From Gemmatimonadota bacterium (GTDB taxonomy: Bacteria; Gemmatimonadota; Gemmatimonadetes; Gemmatimonadales; GWC2-71-9), in NCBI GenBank assembly GCA_003222195.1, contig QHVB01000026.1, positions 1 to 64,000 on the forward strand: a stretch of 64,000 nt of DNA. Direction: 5' to 3'. A program made the position numbers and the translations under genes. Of this stretch, positions 7,472 through 14,762 are shown one piece after another. Under the pieces are notes generated by a model. That model was given only the letters and a program-made list of their open reading frames with translations. It did not search any database and was not told where the DNA came from. Positions within the stretch are counted from its first letter, which is position 1. Each line of letters starts with the position of its first letter.

Positions 7472-7561
7472 GCCTAACAAGCGCTTGAAGCTGGCTGCGC
7501 GCGTAGATTAGGGAATGAATCTTTCTTCAGCGCGCCGCAGCTTAAGTGCGATCCGTTAGGC
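7472..7561 (+). repeat. attC site (90 bp, class A)
   Basis: R'' GCCTAAC 7472-7478, R' GTTAGGC 7555-7561; left arm has GCTGGCTGCGCGC, right arm CAGCTTAAGTGCG. Confidence 0.95.
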
Positions 7562-7572
7562 GCCCGCGCAGC

Positions 7573-8004
7573 ATGCTAACAACGTTCCTCTTCCCGCTTG
7601 TTATGCTCGCGGCTCAAACCCCCGCTCAGGATTCCATCACGCACATGGTTCTGACGCTCGAAGCGCAGCGCCGGGCGGCTCACCTCAGCGGCAACGCCGA
7701 TCAGCTCGCCAGTATTCTGGCCGACGATTTCGTGGATATCGGCGCCAATGGTGGACGCCGGACGAAACAGCAGAATGTGGAAGAGACGCGAGCGCATGTG
7801 ATTCAGTGGACCACCTTAGTTGCCACGAATGAACGGGTTCAGGTATTTGATTCAACCACGGCGGTGGTAACGGGTGAACAAGAGGGGGCTGGTACCTATA
7901 ATGGTCAGCCATTTGGGCGAAAGACGCGGTACATACGAGTGTATCTCAAACGTCGCGGGCATTGGCAGAACGTGGCGGCTCAATCGGCGTTGATCACGCC
8001 ATGA
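7573..8004 (+). CDS. Secreted NTF2-like (DUF4440) protein
   Basis: A 143-residue protein. MLTTFLFPLVMLAAQTPAQ is a signal peptide. The mature domain has the DUF4440 layout: helix VLTLEAQRRAAHLSGNADQLASIL, ADDFVDIGANGGRRTKQQNVEETR, then strands AVVTGEQEGAGTY and TRYIRVYLKRRGHWQNVAAQSALI. ATG 7573 is used; an in-frame GTG at 7546 would begin inside the attC. The last 86 bases of the gene and its attC are identical to positions 1-196, so a second copy lies at the left window edge. Ligand unknown. Confidence 0.82.
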   Translation: MLTTFLFPLVMLAAQTPAQDSITHMVLTLEAQRRAAHLSGNADQLASILADDFVDIGANGGRRTKQQNVEETRAHVIQWTTLVATNERVQVFDSTTAVVTGEQEGAGTYNGQPFGRKTRYIRVYLKRRGHWQNVAAQSALITP

Positions 8005-8011
8005 GCGCGGC

Positions 8012-8113
8012 GCCTAACACGCGCCTGAAGCTGCCGGCGCCCGTCGTCTGTGGTAGAATTGCAATTGTGATTATTTCAGCTCGGCGCCGCAGCTTAGGCG
8101 CACCCCGTTAGGC
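8012..8113 (+). repeat. attC site (102 bp, class B)
   Basis: R'' GCCTAAC 8012-8018, R' GTTAGGC 8107-8113. Identical to 94-195. Confidence 0.95.
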
Positions 8114-8133
8114 GCCACGTCTCTCCACCAAGA

Positions 8134-8584
8134 ATGGCTGAACAAAAGAATCCGCGCTTCCAGCAGGCCGTCCGCGATAGCTTCGCCGCACAGCAATTGA
8201 TGGCGACGATCGGCGCACGGCTTACTCGCGTTGGCCCTGGGGAGATCGAGATCCGCGTGCCCTTTCGGCACGATCTGATGCAGCAGCACGGGTTCCTCCA
8301 CGCTGGGGTCGTGACCTCCGCGCTCGATAGCGCGTGCGGATACGCCGCATTCAGCTTGATGCAGGAGGGTGCCGGAGTACTCACGTTGGAATTTAAGACG
8401 AATTTCCTGGCTCCTGCTCGGGGAGAGGAGCTGATCGCGCGCGGACGTGTCGTGCGGGCAGGTCGCACGATCAATGGTGTGTCAGGGAGAGGCCTCAATG
8501 CTTACTGACGGTGCGGAGAACCCAGTGGCTACCATGCTTGCCACGATTATGACGGTTCGTGATCGTCCGGATGTCGTCGGCTGA
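8134..8584 (+). pseudogene. PaaI-family thioesterase, frameshifted
   Basis: The open frame from ATG 8134 stops at 8506-8508 (124 residues). It encodes a hotdog-fold thioesterase: LTRVGPGEIEIRVPF, QQHGFLHAGVVTSALDSACGYAAFS (the HGG/HAG active-site segment) and TLEFKTNFLAPARGEELIARGRVVRAGRTI. After residue 113 the normal family continuation is found in another frame, from GTG at 8477: VCQGEASMLTDGAENPVATM then LATIMTVRDRP, ending TGA 8582-8584. One extra base near 8473-8479 explains both frames. Hotdog thioesterases hydrolyse acyl-CoA thioesters. A sequencing error is possible but the pattern fits a cassette losing function. Confidence 0.82.
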
Positions 8585-8619
8585 ACGGGGGCGTATTGTG
8601 CGGTTCGGATGCGCGTGGC

Positions 8620-8712
8620 GCCTAACAAGCGCTTGAAGCTGACGGCGCGCGTAGGATATTGAATGACACCTTTTTCTTCAGCGCGCCGCAGCTTAAGTGC
8701 GATCCGTTAGGC
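8620..8712 (+). repeat. attC site (93 bp, class A)
   Basis: R'' GCCTAAC 8620-8626, R' GTTAGGC 8706-8712. The loop (GAATGACACCTTTTTCTTC) has a few extra bases compared with class A. Confidence 0.94.
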
Positions 8713-8731
8713 GCCCGCGTTCCTTCCATCC

Positions 8732-9565
8732 ATGACAATCCCGATGCTTTCCCCGTGTGCTCGCTGCGGGACCTCATTAGACCGAGCAACAGCCGAGCAT
8801 TGCGGCGTTTGCGATTATACTGTCTGCCCGAGCTGTCGCGCGACGACCGGCCCTATCTGTCCACGCTGCGGTGGCCTCGTGGCTGGACACATCTATGTAG
8901 GGATTATCGACGTCGTTCCCGCAAAGCGTGTCGATACTATTCTCGACGCAACGTTTGGGGCGTCGTTATTGGCCGATGGGTTCGCGCAAATCAGACACCG
9001 CGTCTGGGCGCGTGCACGCGTGCCGGATATCACCGACGTTTTCAACATCCAGGCGCTAAAGGGCGCGTCACTATCCGCAACCTGGGGCTTCTCGATCGCT
9101 TTCGTACCGCACGTCTCGGCCGGCAAGGTCAAGTGGCATCGCACGCTCAAGTCGGCCCGGTTAGACGTCCGTTACGACCCGAGGAACTTCCCAACACGCA
9201 AGGAGAGCCCGGACCTCCAGCTCGACACGCTGTATGGCGAAAGCGAGCTACGAGATCAAGGATCGGCGCTCGCCGCCCTTGCCATTCCCCAAGCGTTGCG
9301 TTTCTGGGGTGGCGTCAACCGAGTCGTCGATTTGCGCGACGTATTGGAAGGCTTGCGACAAAAGGACAAGGACGCCGTTGCTTTCGGATTCTACAACTAT
9401 ATCCAGCACCCCCTCGCTCTGGCGTTCACCCACGCGAGACTAGGCGACCGTGTCGCCGCCTTTGACGAGTTGTCTCGCAGTGCATGGTTTCAGAACGATC
9501 CTGCGGATCTCAAGGCTGCCCTTATTCAGGCGCTGGAGGCCGAACTGGCGGAACGCGGCGCCTAA
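8732..9565 (+). CDS. Zinc-ribbon protein of unknown function (277 aa)
   Basis: The N-terminal 50 residues contain four CxxC-like pairs (CARCG, CGVCDYTVCPSC, ICPRCGG), consistent with a double zinc ribbon. The remaining 220 residues have no motif I recognise; they include AGHIYVGIIDVVPAKRVDTIL, a strand-helix unit, and a C-terminal helical part rich in Asp/Glu/Leu (VVDLRDVLEGLRQKDKDAVAF and FDELSRSAWFQNDPADLKAA). Position in its own cassette and TAA stop taken from the attC core are normal for this array. No signal peptide or membrane segment is seen. Confidence 0.75.
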   Translation: MTIPMLSPCARCGTSLDRATAEHCGVCDYTVCPSCRATTGPICPRCGGLVAGHIYVGIIDVVPAKRVDTILDATFGASLLADGFAQIRHRVWARARVPDITDVFNIQALKGASLSATWGFSIAFVPHVSAGKVKWHRTLKSARLDVRYDPRNFPTRKESPDLQLDTLYGESELRDQGSALAALAIPQALRFWGGVNRVVDLRDVLEGLRQKDKDAVAFGFYNYIQHPLALAFTHARLGDRVAAFDELSRSAWFQNDPADLKAALIQALEAELAERGA

Positions 9566-9649
9566 CAAGCGCTTGAAGCTGGCGGCGCGCGTAGATTAAG
9601 GAATGAATCTCTTGTCAGCGCGCCGCAGCTTAAGCGCGCTCCGTTAGAC
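9560..9649 (+). repeat. attC site (90 bp, class A)
   Basis: R'' GCCTAAC 9560-9566, R' GTTAGAC 9643-9649; loop GAATGAATCTCTTGTC. Confidence 0.94.
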
Positions 9650-9700
9650 CGCGCAACTCCTCTCCCCTGTAGCGTACATACGTAGTATGTACATTGATCG

Positions 9701-9997
9701 GTGGCTGATCTTCGCTTCGAGTGGGATCCGGCCAAGGAGCAGGCCAATCGGCGCAAGCATAGGGTCTCGTTTCAGGAGGCCGAGAGTGTGTTCGCCGATG
9801 AACACGCGCGCTTACTTGACGATCCTGACCATTCGGAGGCCGAGGATCGGTTCGTACTCTTGGGCTTGAGTTGACGGTTCCGCGTGCTGGTGGTGGTGCA
9901 CACATATAGAGGGAATGAGGACGCGATTCGGATCATTTCGGCGCGCGGAGCGACGAGGACGGAACGCGCGTACTACGACGCGAGGTGGCAACGATGA
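9701..9997 (+). pseudogene. brnT: BrnT toxin gene with internal stop codon
   Basis: Read from GTG 9701, the frame gives LRFEWDPAKEQANRRKHRV then SFQEAESVF and LLDDPDHSEAEDRFVLLGLS, then TGA at 9872-9874, then RFRVLVVVHTYRGNEDAIRI and ISARGATRTERAYYDARWQR up to TGA 9995-9997. Both halves align to BrnT and to the intact toxin at 799, and the frame is conserved throughout, so a single nonsense change (for example CGA to TGA) inactivated it. The downstream antitoxin ATG overlaps the final stop as ATGA. The antitoxin gene is still open, the usual order in which a toxin is lost first. Confidence 0.87.
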
Positions 9998-10257
9998 GAC
10001 GTGAATACGATTTCTCCAAGTCCCGGCCGAACCCTTATGCCGAGCGCCTCAAGGAGTCGGTGACGATCCGCTTGGACACGCGGGCGCTGAAATATTTCAG
10101 AGAGCTGTCAGCGACCAGTGGAATTCCTTACCAGACGCTGATCAATCTTTATCTACGCGACTGTGCAACGACGGGACGCAAGTTGGATCTGCAATGGAAA
10201 GCGCCGAAGCGAGCGCGGTCTAACAAGCGCTTGAAGCTGACGGCGCGCGTAGATTGA
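9994..10257 (+). CDS. brnA: BrnA-type antitoxin (partner of a broken toxin)
   Basis: An 87-residue product opening MRREYDFSKSRPNPYAERL, the BrnA signature, followed by a ribbon-helix-helix-like section SVTIRLDTRALKYFRELSA, SGIPYQTLINLYLRDC. The ATG overlaps the toxin stop by four bases (ATGA). The frame has no stop before the attC, so the last dozen residues (SNKRLKLTARVD) are encoded by the left arm of the recombination site; any cassette rearrangement at that site keeps this tail, since the crossover point is further on. Expected to bind operator DNA and BrnT. Confidence 0.83.
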   Translation: MRREYDFSKSRPNPYAERLKESVTIRLDTRALKYFRELSATSGIPYQTLINLYLRDCATTGRKLDLQWKAPKRARSNKRLKLTARVD

Positions 10258-10307
10258 GGAATGAATCTTTCTGTAGCGCGCCGCAGCTTAAGCGCATTTC
10301 GCTAGAC
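10218..10307 (+). repeat. attC site (90 bp, class A) with altered R' core
   Basis: R'' GTCTAAC 10218-10224; the right core is GCTAGAC at 10301-10307, changing the second base of the normally invariant GTT at the crossover. Arms and loop are otherwise class A. Confidence 0.9.
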
Positions 10308-10337
10308 CGCCGAATCGATTTCCCTGAGTCTTGGAGC

Positions 10338-10781
10338 ATGAAGGTCGCAATTCGACGAGCGAAGGCTGAGGACGCGGCCGCGATCGCTGTCTGTCTTTCC
10401 GCACTTGGTTACGGTACATCGGCAACACTCGTGGCGGACAAACTGTCTGTGCTGAGGGACAGCTCTGCGGATACCGTGCTGGTTGCCGAGCATCCCTCTG
10501 CTGCGATCGTGGGCGTGGTAAGTGTGCACGTACTTCCACTATTCCACGCGCCCGGGAATCTTGCACGCCTAACTGCCTTGGCGGTCCCTCTCAATCATCA
10601 GCGGCAGGGTGTCGGTCGCGCTCTGGTCGCGGCCGCGGAAGCCTTCGCTTGGCAGCACGATTGCAGGCGAGTGGAGATCACAAGTGGAGATCATAGAGAG
10701 GATGCGCACGCTTTCTACCGAGCCTTAGGGTATGAAGTGGATGAGCGACGCTTTATCAAGCACCGTTCGTCGGCGGTCTAA
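10338..10781 (+). CDS. GNAT family N-acetyltransferase
   Basis: A 147-residue single-domain GNAT protein. Motif A is recognisable in ALAVPLNHQRQGVGRALVAAAEAFA (the Q/R-x-x-G-x-G/A acetyl-CoA pyrophosphate loop at QRQGVG), preceded by strand AAIVGVVSVHVLPLFH and followed by RRVEITSGDHREDAHAFYRALGY, the motif B tyrosine region. The family transfers acetyl groups from acetyl-CoA to small amines, antibiotics or protein N-termini; the substrate is not evident. Start ATG 10338 follows TTGGAG. The stop is supplied by GTCTAAC of the next attC. GNAT genes are common integron cargo. Confidence 0.88.
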   Translation: MKVAIRRAKAEDAAAIAVCLSALGYGTSATLVADKLSVLRDSSADTVLVAEHPSAAIVGVVSVHVLPLFHAPGNLARLTALAVPLNHQRQGVGRALVAAAEAFAWQHDCRRVEITSGDHREDAHAFYRALGYEVDERRFIKHRSSAV

Positions 10782-10868
10782 CAAGCGCTTGAAGCTGGCG
10801 GCGCGCGTAGAATATAGTATGACTACTTTTTCTTCAGCGTGCCGCAGCTTAAACGCGATCCGTTAGGC
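10776..10868 (+). repeat. attC site (93 bp, class A)
   Basis: R'' GTCTAAC 10776-10782, R' GTTAGGC 10862-10868; right arm CAGCTTAAACGCG. Confidence 0.94.
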
Positions 10869-11002
10869 TGCCCTCACTGCTTCCATGAACTCTGAGGCCA
10901 CTCTGAATCAAGTTGAAGGGCCTACCCGGGCGGAGGCTCTCGGAAAGACGCTGGAATAAATGCGCAGCATTCGTGGTCTAGGCAACCGGGAGGGACGACT
11001 CC

Positions 11003-11488
11003 ATGGTTGCTTCGACGGCAGTACCTCAGCTCCTTGCGCGCTGGGCGCACTTCTACGGCCACACGCCCGTGACCGCCGCGGTGACCTATCTCCACCTTGT
11101 CGGTATCCTGGTGGGCGGCGGCGTGGCGGTCGCAGCCGATCGGGCGGCGCTGCGGCTCTCACCCGCGACGCCCGACTGGCCCCAGGAGCTGGCCCGCCTT
11201 GCCAGCGTGCACCGCTGGGTGATCGCAGGCCTCGCGCTCATTTTCGCCACCGGTCTGTTGATGATGTTCGCGGAGCTCGACCGCGTTGCGACCTCCGTCG
11301 TGTTCTGGACCAAGATGTGGCTCATCGCCCTGCTGCTCGGCAATGGCTACATCCGGATGCGCGCAGAGCACGCGCTCGGACAGAACCGCGCCGCCGGATG
11401 GGGTCGGTTCCGGCGGGCATCGCTTGCCAGCCTCGTGTTGTGGTTCGCCGTCCTGCTGGCCGGCACGTTGCTCCACCTCACCACCTGA
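11003..11488 (+). CDS. Polytopic membrane protein (161 aa)
   Basis: ATG 11003 follows GGGAGGGA. Four hydrophobic segments are evident: VTYLHLVGILVGGGVAVAADRA, HRWVIAGLALIFATGLLMMF, VVFWTKMWLIALLLGNGYI and LASLVLWFAVLLAGTLLHL. A His in the first helix and another at the start of the second (HRWVIAG) recall the heme or copper-transfer proteins of the CopD/DUF2214 type, but this is only a pattern. A 24-codon frame at 10885-10959 precedes it and has no recognisable content. Function unknown. Confidence 0.75.
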   Translation: MVASTAVPQLLARWAHFYGHTPVTAAVTYLHLVGILVGGGVAVAADRAALRLSPATPDWPQELARLASVHRWVIAGLALIFATGLLMMFAELDRVATSVVFWTKMWLIALLLGNGYIRMRAEHALGQNRAAGWGRFRRASLASLVLWFAVLLAGTLLHLTT

Positions 11489-11580
11489 TGAACGCATCCG
11501 ATGCATGAAAGCCTCCGCGACATTCGTTCGTGCTCTGGACCACGCCCGGGTGTTGCCGTCTGGCTAACGGTGCGCGTGCA

Positions 11581-11683
11581 GCCTAACAAGCGCCTGAAGC
11601 TGCCGGCGCCCGGGTGTCTGTGGTACAATTCCATTTGTGAATTGCACAGGACGGCGCCGCAGCTTAGGCGCATCCCGTTAGGC
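11581..11683 (+). repeat. attC site (103 bp, class B)
   Basis: R'' GCCTAAC 11581-11587, R' GTTAGGC 11677-11683; loop GTGGTACAATTCC. Confidence 0.95.
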
Positions 11684-11690
11684 ATCACAA

Positions 11691-12068
11691 ATGCTCCGAG
11701 TGCTCGCAGGCATCCTAGCTGTCGGCTTCGGTGCCGCTCTCAAGGCATCTGCGCCTGAGCCGAAGGCCGCTATCGCCGGCGTCGTGATCGATAGTGCCAG
11801 CATGCGCCCGGTCTACCCTTCTCGCGTGGACATGATTGGGACAAACATCTTTGTGTTAGGCGACACTCTTGGGCGCTTCTTGCTTCCCGATGTCTCACCT
11901 GGGACGCATCAGCTGCGGGTTCGCGCCCTCCTGCATTTTCCTGACAGTCTGACGGTCACCGTCGGGACGGACACGGTGCGACTGAAGCCCATTCGATTGC
12001 GGCTCGACGTTCGCATGGATTCGATCTTGCGATCGGTCACGATTGTTGCCCCAGGCGAGCCACGGTGA
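11691..12068 (+). CDS. Secreted carboxypeptidase-regulatory-like domain protein
   Basis: A 125-residue protein. The signal peptide covers about residues 1-20 (LAGILAVGFGAALKASA). The mature part is one CarboxypepD_reg-like beta-sandwich: AIAGVVIDSASMRPVYPSRVDM, then IFVLGDTLGRFLLPDVSPGTHQLRVRAL, the typical G-V-V-x-D ... D-x-x-G-x-F-x-x-x-x-x-x-P-G-x-H pattern that precedes TonB receptors or stands alone. Here it stands alone, presumably periplasmic or surface exposed. ATG 11691 is only seven bases beyond the attC, with no ribosome-binding site between. Confidence 0.78.
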   Translation: MLRVLAGILAVGFGAALKASAPEPKAAIAGVVIDSASMRPVYPSRVDMIGTNIFVLGDTLGRFLLPDVSPGTHQLRVRALLHFPDSLTVTVGTDTVRLKPIRLRLDVRMDSILRSVTIVAPGEPR

Positions 12069-12075
12069 TGGTGAT

Positions 12076-12165
12076 GCCTAACAAGCTCTTGAAGCTGGCG
12101 GCGCGCGTAGATTATGGAATGAGTCTTTCGTCAGCGCGCCGCAGCTTAAGCGCGATCCGTTAGGC
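12076..12165 (+). repeat. attC site (90 bp, class A)
   Basis: R'' GCCTAAC 12076-12082, R' GTTAGGC 12159-12165; left arm AAGCTCTTGAAGCTG has one change. Confidence 0.94.
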
Positions 12166-12226
12166 CGCAGGGACAACTGCCTGAATCAAGGTCAGGGTAT
12201 TGGCTTCAAGAGGGAGGGAAGGAGAA

Positions 12227-12538
12227 ATGATCAAGGTCAGCGTGCTATATCCAGGTGGTGCTGGCACTACGTTCGATATGAGTTACTACCTTAACCGCCA
12301 CATCCCGATGGTGCGAGCAAAGCTTGGCGCGGCCTGCAAGAGTGCAGCTGTGGAACAAGGCTTGGGCGGTGCCACGCCTGGCGCACCACCAGCGTTTAGC
12401 GCCATGGGCCATTTGTACTTTGATTCCGTGGAGGCCTTTCAGTCTGCGTTCGGCCCACACGCCGGCGCGATCATGGATGACATTCCTAACTACACCAACG
12501 TCCAACCGACGATTCAGGTGAGTGAGGTGAAGCTATAA
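12227..12538 (+). CDS. EthD family protein
   Basis: A 103-residue dimeric alpha/beta-barrel type protein. It begins MIKVSVLYPGGAGTTFDMSYYL then NRHIPMVRAKLG, the EthD signature (V-x-Y-x-x-x-x-x-x-F-D-x-x-Y-Y-x-x-x-H-x-P), and ends with YFDSVEAFQSAFGPHAGAIMDDIPNYTN. EthD proteins accompany ether-degrading cytochromes P450 and are otherwise orphan small-molecule binding proteins. Start ATG 12227 follows GGAGGGAAGGAG, a strong site within the cassette. Confidence 0.9.
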   Translation: MIKVSVLYPGGAGTTFDMSYYLNRHIPMVRAKLGAACKSAAVEQGLGGATPGAPPAFSAMGHLYFDSVEAFQSAFGPHAGAIMDDIPNYTNVQPTIQVSEVKL

Positions 12539-12574
12539 TTCGGTTGGAGTTACTGCTCCTTTTTACAGCCTGCG

Positions 12575-12676
12575 GCCTAACACGCGCCTGAAGCTGCCGG
12601 CGCGCGTCATCTGTCGTAGAATTGCGTTTGTGAAAGTGAAGACTTGGCGCCGCAGCTTAGGCGCACTCCGTTAGGC
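12575..12676 (+). repeat. attC site (102 bp, class B)
   Basis: R'' GCCTAAC 12575-12581, R' GTTAGGC 12670-12676; loop GTCGTAGAATTGCG. Confidence 0.95.
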
Positions 12677-12880
12677 CGCCGCAGGCATTCGGGCACTGGC
12701 CGGCCCCTATTTCGAGCAAGCCTACCTCAAACGAGCGGCATTACGCACTACGAGCGGCGCCAGCGGCCTTATTCTTGCGCGGAACTCACACAGCTGCTCG
12801 AGGCTGCGGCCTGCGTGTGTCGTATTTGGTCCTCCTGCGAGAATCGCAGCCAGTACTACCTGCCGTAGGGAGTTAGCGCG
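12677..12880 (+). other. Non-coding stretch of cassette
   Basis: About 200 bases between the attC and the start of the transglutaminase-like gene. I see no convincing gene or known motif; short open frames lack family features. The length is unusual for this array, where genes usually start 10-60 bases after the attC, so it may hold the cassette's promoter or a gene remnant. Confidence 0.5.
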
Positions 12881-13627
12881 ATGGTAATCGTACAGGTCGT
12901 AGAAATGGCGTTTGCCCTTGTGCTTGGCGGCTTGATTGTTCACTGGGCAGTCGAGCGCCAGCGGCTTCGTCGGTTTGTTCAGAGCTTCGGTGTTCTCCCT
13001 GCCGACCCTCGTCGCCTTGCCCTTGAAGTGGCCGGCCGCCTCTTTACGCGACCGCATGGCGGTTCTGATCCTCCCTACTTGCTCAAGGCACTCGGTCCCC
13101 TTGGGGCTACTCCGAGCGCTCTGATTGACCGAGGCGGGTGCTGCTCCGGTACGTCCCGGCTCTACATTCTCTGCTTGTCGCAGCTCGAAATCCGAGCCCA
13201 TCAAATAACCCTATACCATCGCACGGGACTCGCTCGGCACTGCCTCGTCGAGGTTCGCCTCCCAGACGGTCCGCTGATCGCCGACCCATTTTACGGTCTG
13301 TACTACACTGACGAGACCGGACGGCCAATAGACCTCGACCGCTTGCAGAGTGGCGCCACGCCCCGCTTCGCCTCGCTGCCACACAGCGACCGCACCGCTT
13401 ACCCACCCCACGAGTACTACGATTTCGTTTTCACCCTTTCCAAGACGGCCAACTGGACCATGAGTTGGTGCAGGCGCCAAGCCTACCGCTTTCTAATCGC
13501 GGTCACTCGAGGTGGCATAGATCGACTACGTTTGCCAGTGATCTTTGAGTGGCCACAGGTCTTGCTCGGTACCATCCTGACGATAACGATCGGTGCCATG
13601 CAGGTCTTGGTGTGGGTGTTGCGGTGA
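12881..13627 (+). CDS. Transglutaminase-like membrane protein
   Basis: A 248-residue protein with an N-terminal helix (IVQVVEMAFALVLGGLIVHWA) and a C-terminal helix (VLLGTILTITIGAMQVLVWVL) around a soluble papain-like core. The core has a plausible triad: Cys in DRGGCCSGTSRLYI (about residue 88), His in RHCLVEVRL and Asp in IADPFYGLYY, which is the Cys-His-Asp order of transglutaminase-like proteins. The active site could hydrolyse or cross-link peptide amides; substrate unknown. It is longer than most neighbours and preceded by a 200-base gene-free stretch. Confidence 0.75.
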   Translation: MVIVQVVEMAFALVLGGLIVHWAVERQRLRRFVQSFGVLPADPRRLALEVAGRLFTRPHGGSDPPYLLKALGPLGATPSALIDRGGCCSGTSRLYILCLSQLEIRAHQITLYHRTGLARHCLVEVRLPDGPLIADPFYGLYYTDETGRPIDLDRLQSGATPRFASLPHSDRTAYPPHEYYDFVFTLSKTANWTMSWCRRQAYRFLIAVTRGGIDRLRLPVIFEWPQVLLGTILTITIGAMQVLVWVLR

Positions 13628-13661
13628 CCAAGCGCCGCCGAACTTGCGTTTGAAGGCGGCG

Positions 13662-13763
13662 GCCTAACGCGCGCCTGAAGGTGACGGCGCCCGTCATCTG
13701 CGGTAGAATTGCATTTGTGATCATTCCGGTCAGGCGCCGCAGCTTAGGCGCATCTCGTTAGGC
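13662..13763 (+). repeat. attC site (102 bp, class B)
   Basis: R'' GCCTAAC 13662-13668, R' GTTAGGC 13757-13763; left arm GCGCCTGAAGGTGACGG, loop GCGGTAGAATTGC. Confidence 0.95.
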
Positions 13764-13786
13764 CGCGCTCGTAAGAGGAGGGTGAA

Positions 13787-14590
13787 ATGCCTCTCGATGG
13801 CAAACACGCCTTGATCACTGGAAGCTCCCGTGGCATTGGCCGGGGAATCGCGCTGAAGCTCGCGGAGCATCGCGTGGGGATCGCCGTCCACTACTACCAG
13901 AACGAGCGTGCTGCCAACGACACGCTCGCTGAAGTCCGCAAACGCGGTTCTGACGGTTTCGTGGTCCAAGCCGATGTGTCGCGTCCAGACGAGATCAAGC
14001 AGATGTTCCGCAAGGTCCAGACGCAATTCAAGACGCTCGACGTTTTCGTGAGCAACGCGCGACCGGAGGTACCCGCCTTTTTCCAGGCACCCTTGGACAT
14101 CACCTTAGCGCAGTGGGACACGGCCTTCGATTCCCAGGCGAAGGCGTTCTTGGTCGGGGTGCGCGAGGCGATTCCACTCATGAGCGGCGGAGGACGAATT
14201 ATCGCCCTCACCTACGCTGAGGGGAGCCGCACGGGTGGACTCCAGCCGTGGGTAGGCATGGGCTCAGCCAAGGCGGCGCTCGAGTCGCTCGTGCGCTACT
14301 TCGCCGTGGCACTCGCCAAACGCGGCATCACGGTGAACGCGATCAGCCCCGGCTGGACCGAGAACAGCGTATTGAACACGCTGCCACCACAGGCCCAGGA
14401 TCTCATCAGGAATTGGCACGTGCGCGGTTGGACGCCCATGGGACGTTTGGGAACGCCGGAAGATGTCGGCAACGTGGTGACGCTCTTCTGTTCGGAGCAA
14501 GCCGGCTGGATCACCGGACAAGTGATCTACGCGGATGGCGGTGCCTCGTTGATGAATCCCGAGGTCCCCCCGGAGATACAACTGGGATAA
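13787..14590 (+). CDS. Short-chain dehydrogenase/reductase with altered active site
   Basis: A 267-residue classical-fold SDR: LITGSSRGIGRGIALKLAEH (TGxxxGIG, residues 10-17), QADVSRPDEI, VSNARPEVP in place of the usual NNAG, and a C-terminal WITGQVIYADGGASLM. The active-site helix reads PWVGMGSAKAALESLVRYFA. This resembles the enoyl-ACP-reductase pattern Y-x-x-M-G-x-A-K, but the tyrosine position is Trp; the lysine is kept. It may therefore act on a different substrate or be catalytically impaired. Start ATG 13787 follows GAGGGTGAA. Confidence 0.85.
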   Translation: MPLDGKHALITGSSRGIGRGIALKLAEHRVGIAVHYYQNERAANDTLAEVRKRGSDGFVVQADVSRPDEIKQMFRKVQTQFKTLDVFVSNARPEVPAFFQAPLDITLAQWDTAFDSQAKAFLVGVREAIPLMSGGGRIIALTYAEGSRTGGLQPWVGMGSAKAALESLVRYFAVALAKRGITVNAISPGWTENSVLNTLPPQAQDLIRNWHVRGWTPMGRLGTPEDVGNVVTLFCSEQAGWITGQVIYADGGASLMNPEVPPEIQLG

Positions 14591-14630
14591 CAGCGCGCCA
14601 GGAGCCAGCAAGGAGCAGGAGCAGTGCGCG

Positions 14631-14730
14631 GCCTAACAAGTGCCTGAAGCTGACGGCGCCCGTCGTCTATGGTAGAATGGCATTTGTGATCATTCGACCT
14701 TGGCCGCAGCTTAGGCGCGATCCGTTAGAC
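14631..14730 (+). repeat. attC site (100 bp, class B)
   Basis: R'' GCCTAAC 14631-14637, R' GTTAGAC 14724-14730; loop ATGGTAGAATGGC; right arm shortened at TGGCCGCAGCTTAGGCGCG. Confidence 0.94.
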
Positions 14731-14762
14731 GGCAGCGCACTGGTTCTTCTTCCAATTCTCCC

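Noticed and set aside
8659-9465. Long alternative plus frame over the zinc-ribbon gene
   Set aside because: Arg/Pro-rich out-of-frame translation without motifs; the 8732 frame has CxxC pairs and ends in the attC core.
10885-10959. 24-codon frame before the 11003 membrane gene
   Set aside because: Ends just before another ATG but has no ribosome-binding site, no family and may be random; mentioned but not annotated.
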